Assembly (NCBI RefSeq): GCF_014838715.1
Contig: NZ_CP061947.1
Location: forward strand, 3,100,001 to 3,164,000
Length of the DNA stretch: 64,000 nucleotides
Direction of reading: 5' to 3'
DNA from: Algoriphagus sp. Y33
Lineage (GTDB): Bacteria; Bacteroidota; Bacteroidia; Cytophagales; Cyclobacteriaceae
The notes under the pieces were generated by a model. The model searched no databases. It was not told the origin of the DNA and saw only the letters and a list, made by a program, of their open reading frames with translations. Numbering within the stretch: the stretch's first letter is position 1; each line of letters begins with the position of its first letter. Positions 62,969 to 64,000 of the stretch are shown here, one piece after another. The translations under genes were made by a program, and so were the position numbers.

Positions 62969-63790
62969 ATGAAGCTATGGACTTTTTTATGCTTCTTGGC
63001 TTGTCTGGCTTATTGTGCAAAAGCGCAAACAGACCCCCTCACCCAAGTGCACGGTGCTAGAAGTCAGAGTATGGGCAATCTACGGGTGCACGGAATGGAT
63101 ACCTGGAGTTATTTCAATAATCCCGGTGGGCTTGCAAAATTGGAGTCTTCTGCTGTATCTGCGGGATACGACAGTCGATTTGGGTTGAAGGAACTAGGTA
63201 CCGTCGATCTAGCAGGAGCCTGGAAAGTGAAAGCCGGAACGGTAGGTTTTGGAGTTTCCCGCTATGGAGGCAACTTATTCAATCAGCAATCCCTTGGCTT
63301 CGCTTTCGCCAATCAATTGGGAATTGTAAGTATAGGCGGAAAACTGGAATGGTTTCAAACCCATATCGAAGGATTCGGGGATGGAAACGCTATTATTTTC
63401 AGCCTTGGGGGAATGGCAGAGCTTAGCTCTACATTCTCTGTAGGTGCCAGTATTTCCAATCTGAACCGAACCAAAATATCAAAAGACACTGACGTAAGAT
63501 TACCGACGGGAATTAGTTTAGGGCTCCTTTACACTCCTATCCCACAGCTCCAAGCGCATCTCGAAGTGGAAAAGGATATTCAAATCAAACCTGTAATAAA
63601 GGCAGGATTGGAATATGGCATCAAAGATTGGGCATTTATCCGAACAGGCATCAACAGCAATCCCAGCCGGCTTTTTTTTGGATTGGGTCTGAAATCAAAT
63701 CGCTTTATTCTGGACTATGCCCATGGGCAAAATCAAGCCTTGGGTAGTACAAATCATGTAAGTTTGGGATTCTCACTGCCGGAAAAATGA
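62969..63790 (+). CDS. PorQ/PorV-like outer membrane beta-barrel protein
   Basis: A 273-residue protein. MKLWTFLCFLACLAYCAKAQ is the signal peptide. GARSQSMGNLRVHGMDTWSYFNNPGGLA is a FadL/PorV-like N-terminus, followed by alternating strands (AGTVGFGVSRYGGNLFNQQSLGFAF) and a C-terminal HVSLGFSLPEK. In type IX secretion such proteins help cargo attach to the surface; assignment to PorQ is family-level inference. Its stop overlaps the next start (ATGA), indicating coupling. Confidence 0.7.
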   Translation: MKLWTFLCFLACLAYCAKAQTDPLTQVHGARSQSMGNLRVHGMDTWSYFNNPGGLAKLESSAVSAGYDSRFGLKELGTVDLAGAWKVKAGTVGFGVSRYGGNLFNQQSLGFAFANQLGIVSIGGKLEWFQTHIEGFGDGNAIIFSLGGMAELSSTFSVGASISNLNRTKISKDTDVRLPTGISLGLLYTPIPQLQAHLEVEKDIQIKPVIKAGLEYGIKDWAFIRTGINSNPSRLFFGLGLKSNRFILDYAHGQNQALGSTNHVSLGFSLPEK

Positions 63791-64000
63791 AGGCACTAAT
63801 TTTCCTGATCGGTCTTTCTTTTTGCCTGAGTTCTTTTGTACTGGCGCAGTATCCCCCTAAGACGGAAATGGATTTGGAATCATTAATGGAACGTCTCTTC
63901 CCTGTCCAAGATGAGGACTTGGATTACGAATCGATCTACGAAGTCCTACTCCAGCTTTATCTAAACCCAATGGACATCAATCGTGCAAGTGCCGAAACGC
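63787..64000 (+). CDS. Partial helix-hairpin-helix domain protein (runs off the right edge)
   Basis: From ATG 63787 the visible 71 codons give a signal peptide (MKALIFLIGLSFCLSSFVLAQ) and EDLDYESIYEVLLQLYLNPMDINRASAET. The N-P-x-D-x-N-x-A-S block is the usual entry into a ComEA-like helix-hairpin-helix DNA-binding repeat in large Bacteroidota proteins (about 680 residues). Function is unknown. It overlaps the PorQ-like gene by 4 bp. Confidence 0.72.
   Translation, partial: MKALIFLIGLSFCLSSFVLAQYPPKTEMDLESLMERLFPVQDEDLDYESIYEVLLQLYLNPMDINRASAET

Noticed and set aside
1..64000. CRISPR arrays, rRNA and tRNA genes
   Set aside because: No regularly spaced direct repeats, rRNA-like conserved blocks or T-loop (GGTTCRA) plus acceptor pairs were noticed by eye; a tRNA scan was not possible.

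Overview
The window looks like chromosomal DNA of a Bacteroidota bacterium, most likely order Cytophagales near Cyclobacteriaceae/Algoriphagus. This is inferred from family content, not from any search. Pointers are the acpP-fabF-rnc block divergent from an IPExxxVDY-family gene and pyk, large FtsX/MacB-type permeases in tandem, PorQ-like and POTRA outer-membrane proteins, many small lipoproteins, a Gfo/Idh/MocA plus DUF1080 pair, and a TAnnTTTG-type promoter element. No rRNA, tRNA or CRISPR array was seen.

Layout. 0-6 kb: a partial lipoprotein, an AhpD-like / YCII-DGPF / ECF42-type sigma factor cluster, a uracil-DNA glycosylase, DUF4136 and OmpA lipoproteins, and a GxxExxY nuclease-fold gene. 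6-21 kb: TolC plus ABC ATPase, a sugar-type oxidoreductase pair, a radical SAM protein, a DUF559 gene between two palindrome-ended repeats, then three giant ABC permeases. The ATPase and the first permease share an upstream regulatory module with nearly identical internal spacing. 21-28 kb: a sulfite dehydrogenase pair, an NTF2-like pseudogene, an M90 peptidase, a conserved pair of unknown function, and an AraC-VOC-DUF1569 operon with a nearby AraC remnant. 28-31 kb: two ssb copies duplicated with their leader, enclosing an AbiE toxin-antitoxin locus whose toxin is gutted. 31-36 kb: M1 aminopeptidase, penicillin-acylase-family hydrolase, aldo/keto reductase. 36.5-47 kb: a restriction island with Mrr, HsdM, a RhuM-like fragment, HsdS, an inverted second hsdS, a tyrosine recombinase, DUF3800 and HsdR, arranged as an invertible specificity switch. 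47-64 kb: housekeeping genes (pfkA, miaA, phosphorelay parts, rqcH, pyk, acpP, fabF, rnc, nadE, lgt, yidD) and outer-membrane genes running off the end.

Between about 50 and 60 kb nearly every long housekeeping gene is broken by single-base frameshifts (pyk, fabF, nadE, rqcH and others). Since several are normally essential, this is most likely a local base-calling or assembly problem; those genes are annotated at full length with the breaks noted.

The most interesting items are the shared palindrome/-24-like module upstream of two separated ABC units, the invertible hsdS locus, the ssb duplication around a decayed AbiE module, two small nuclease-fold genes tied to palindromic repeats at their stop codons, and a structured leader in front of pfkA.
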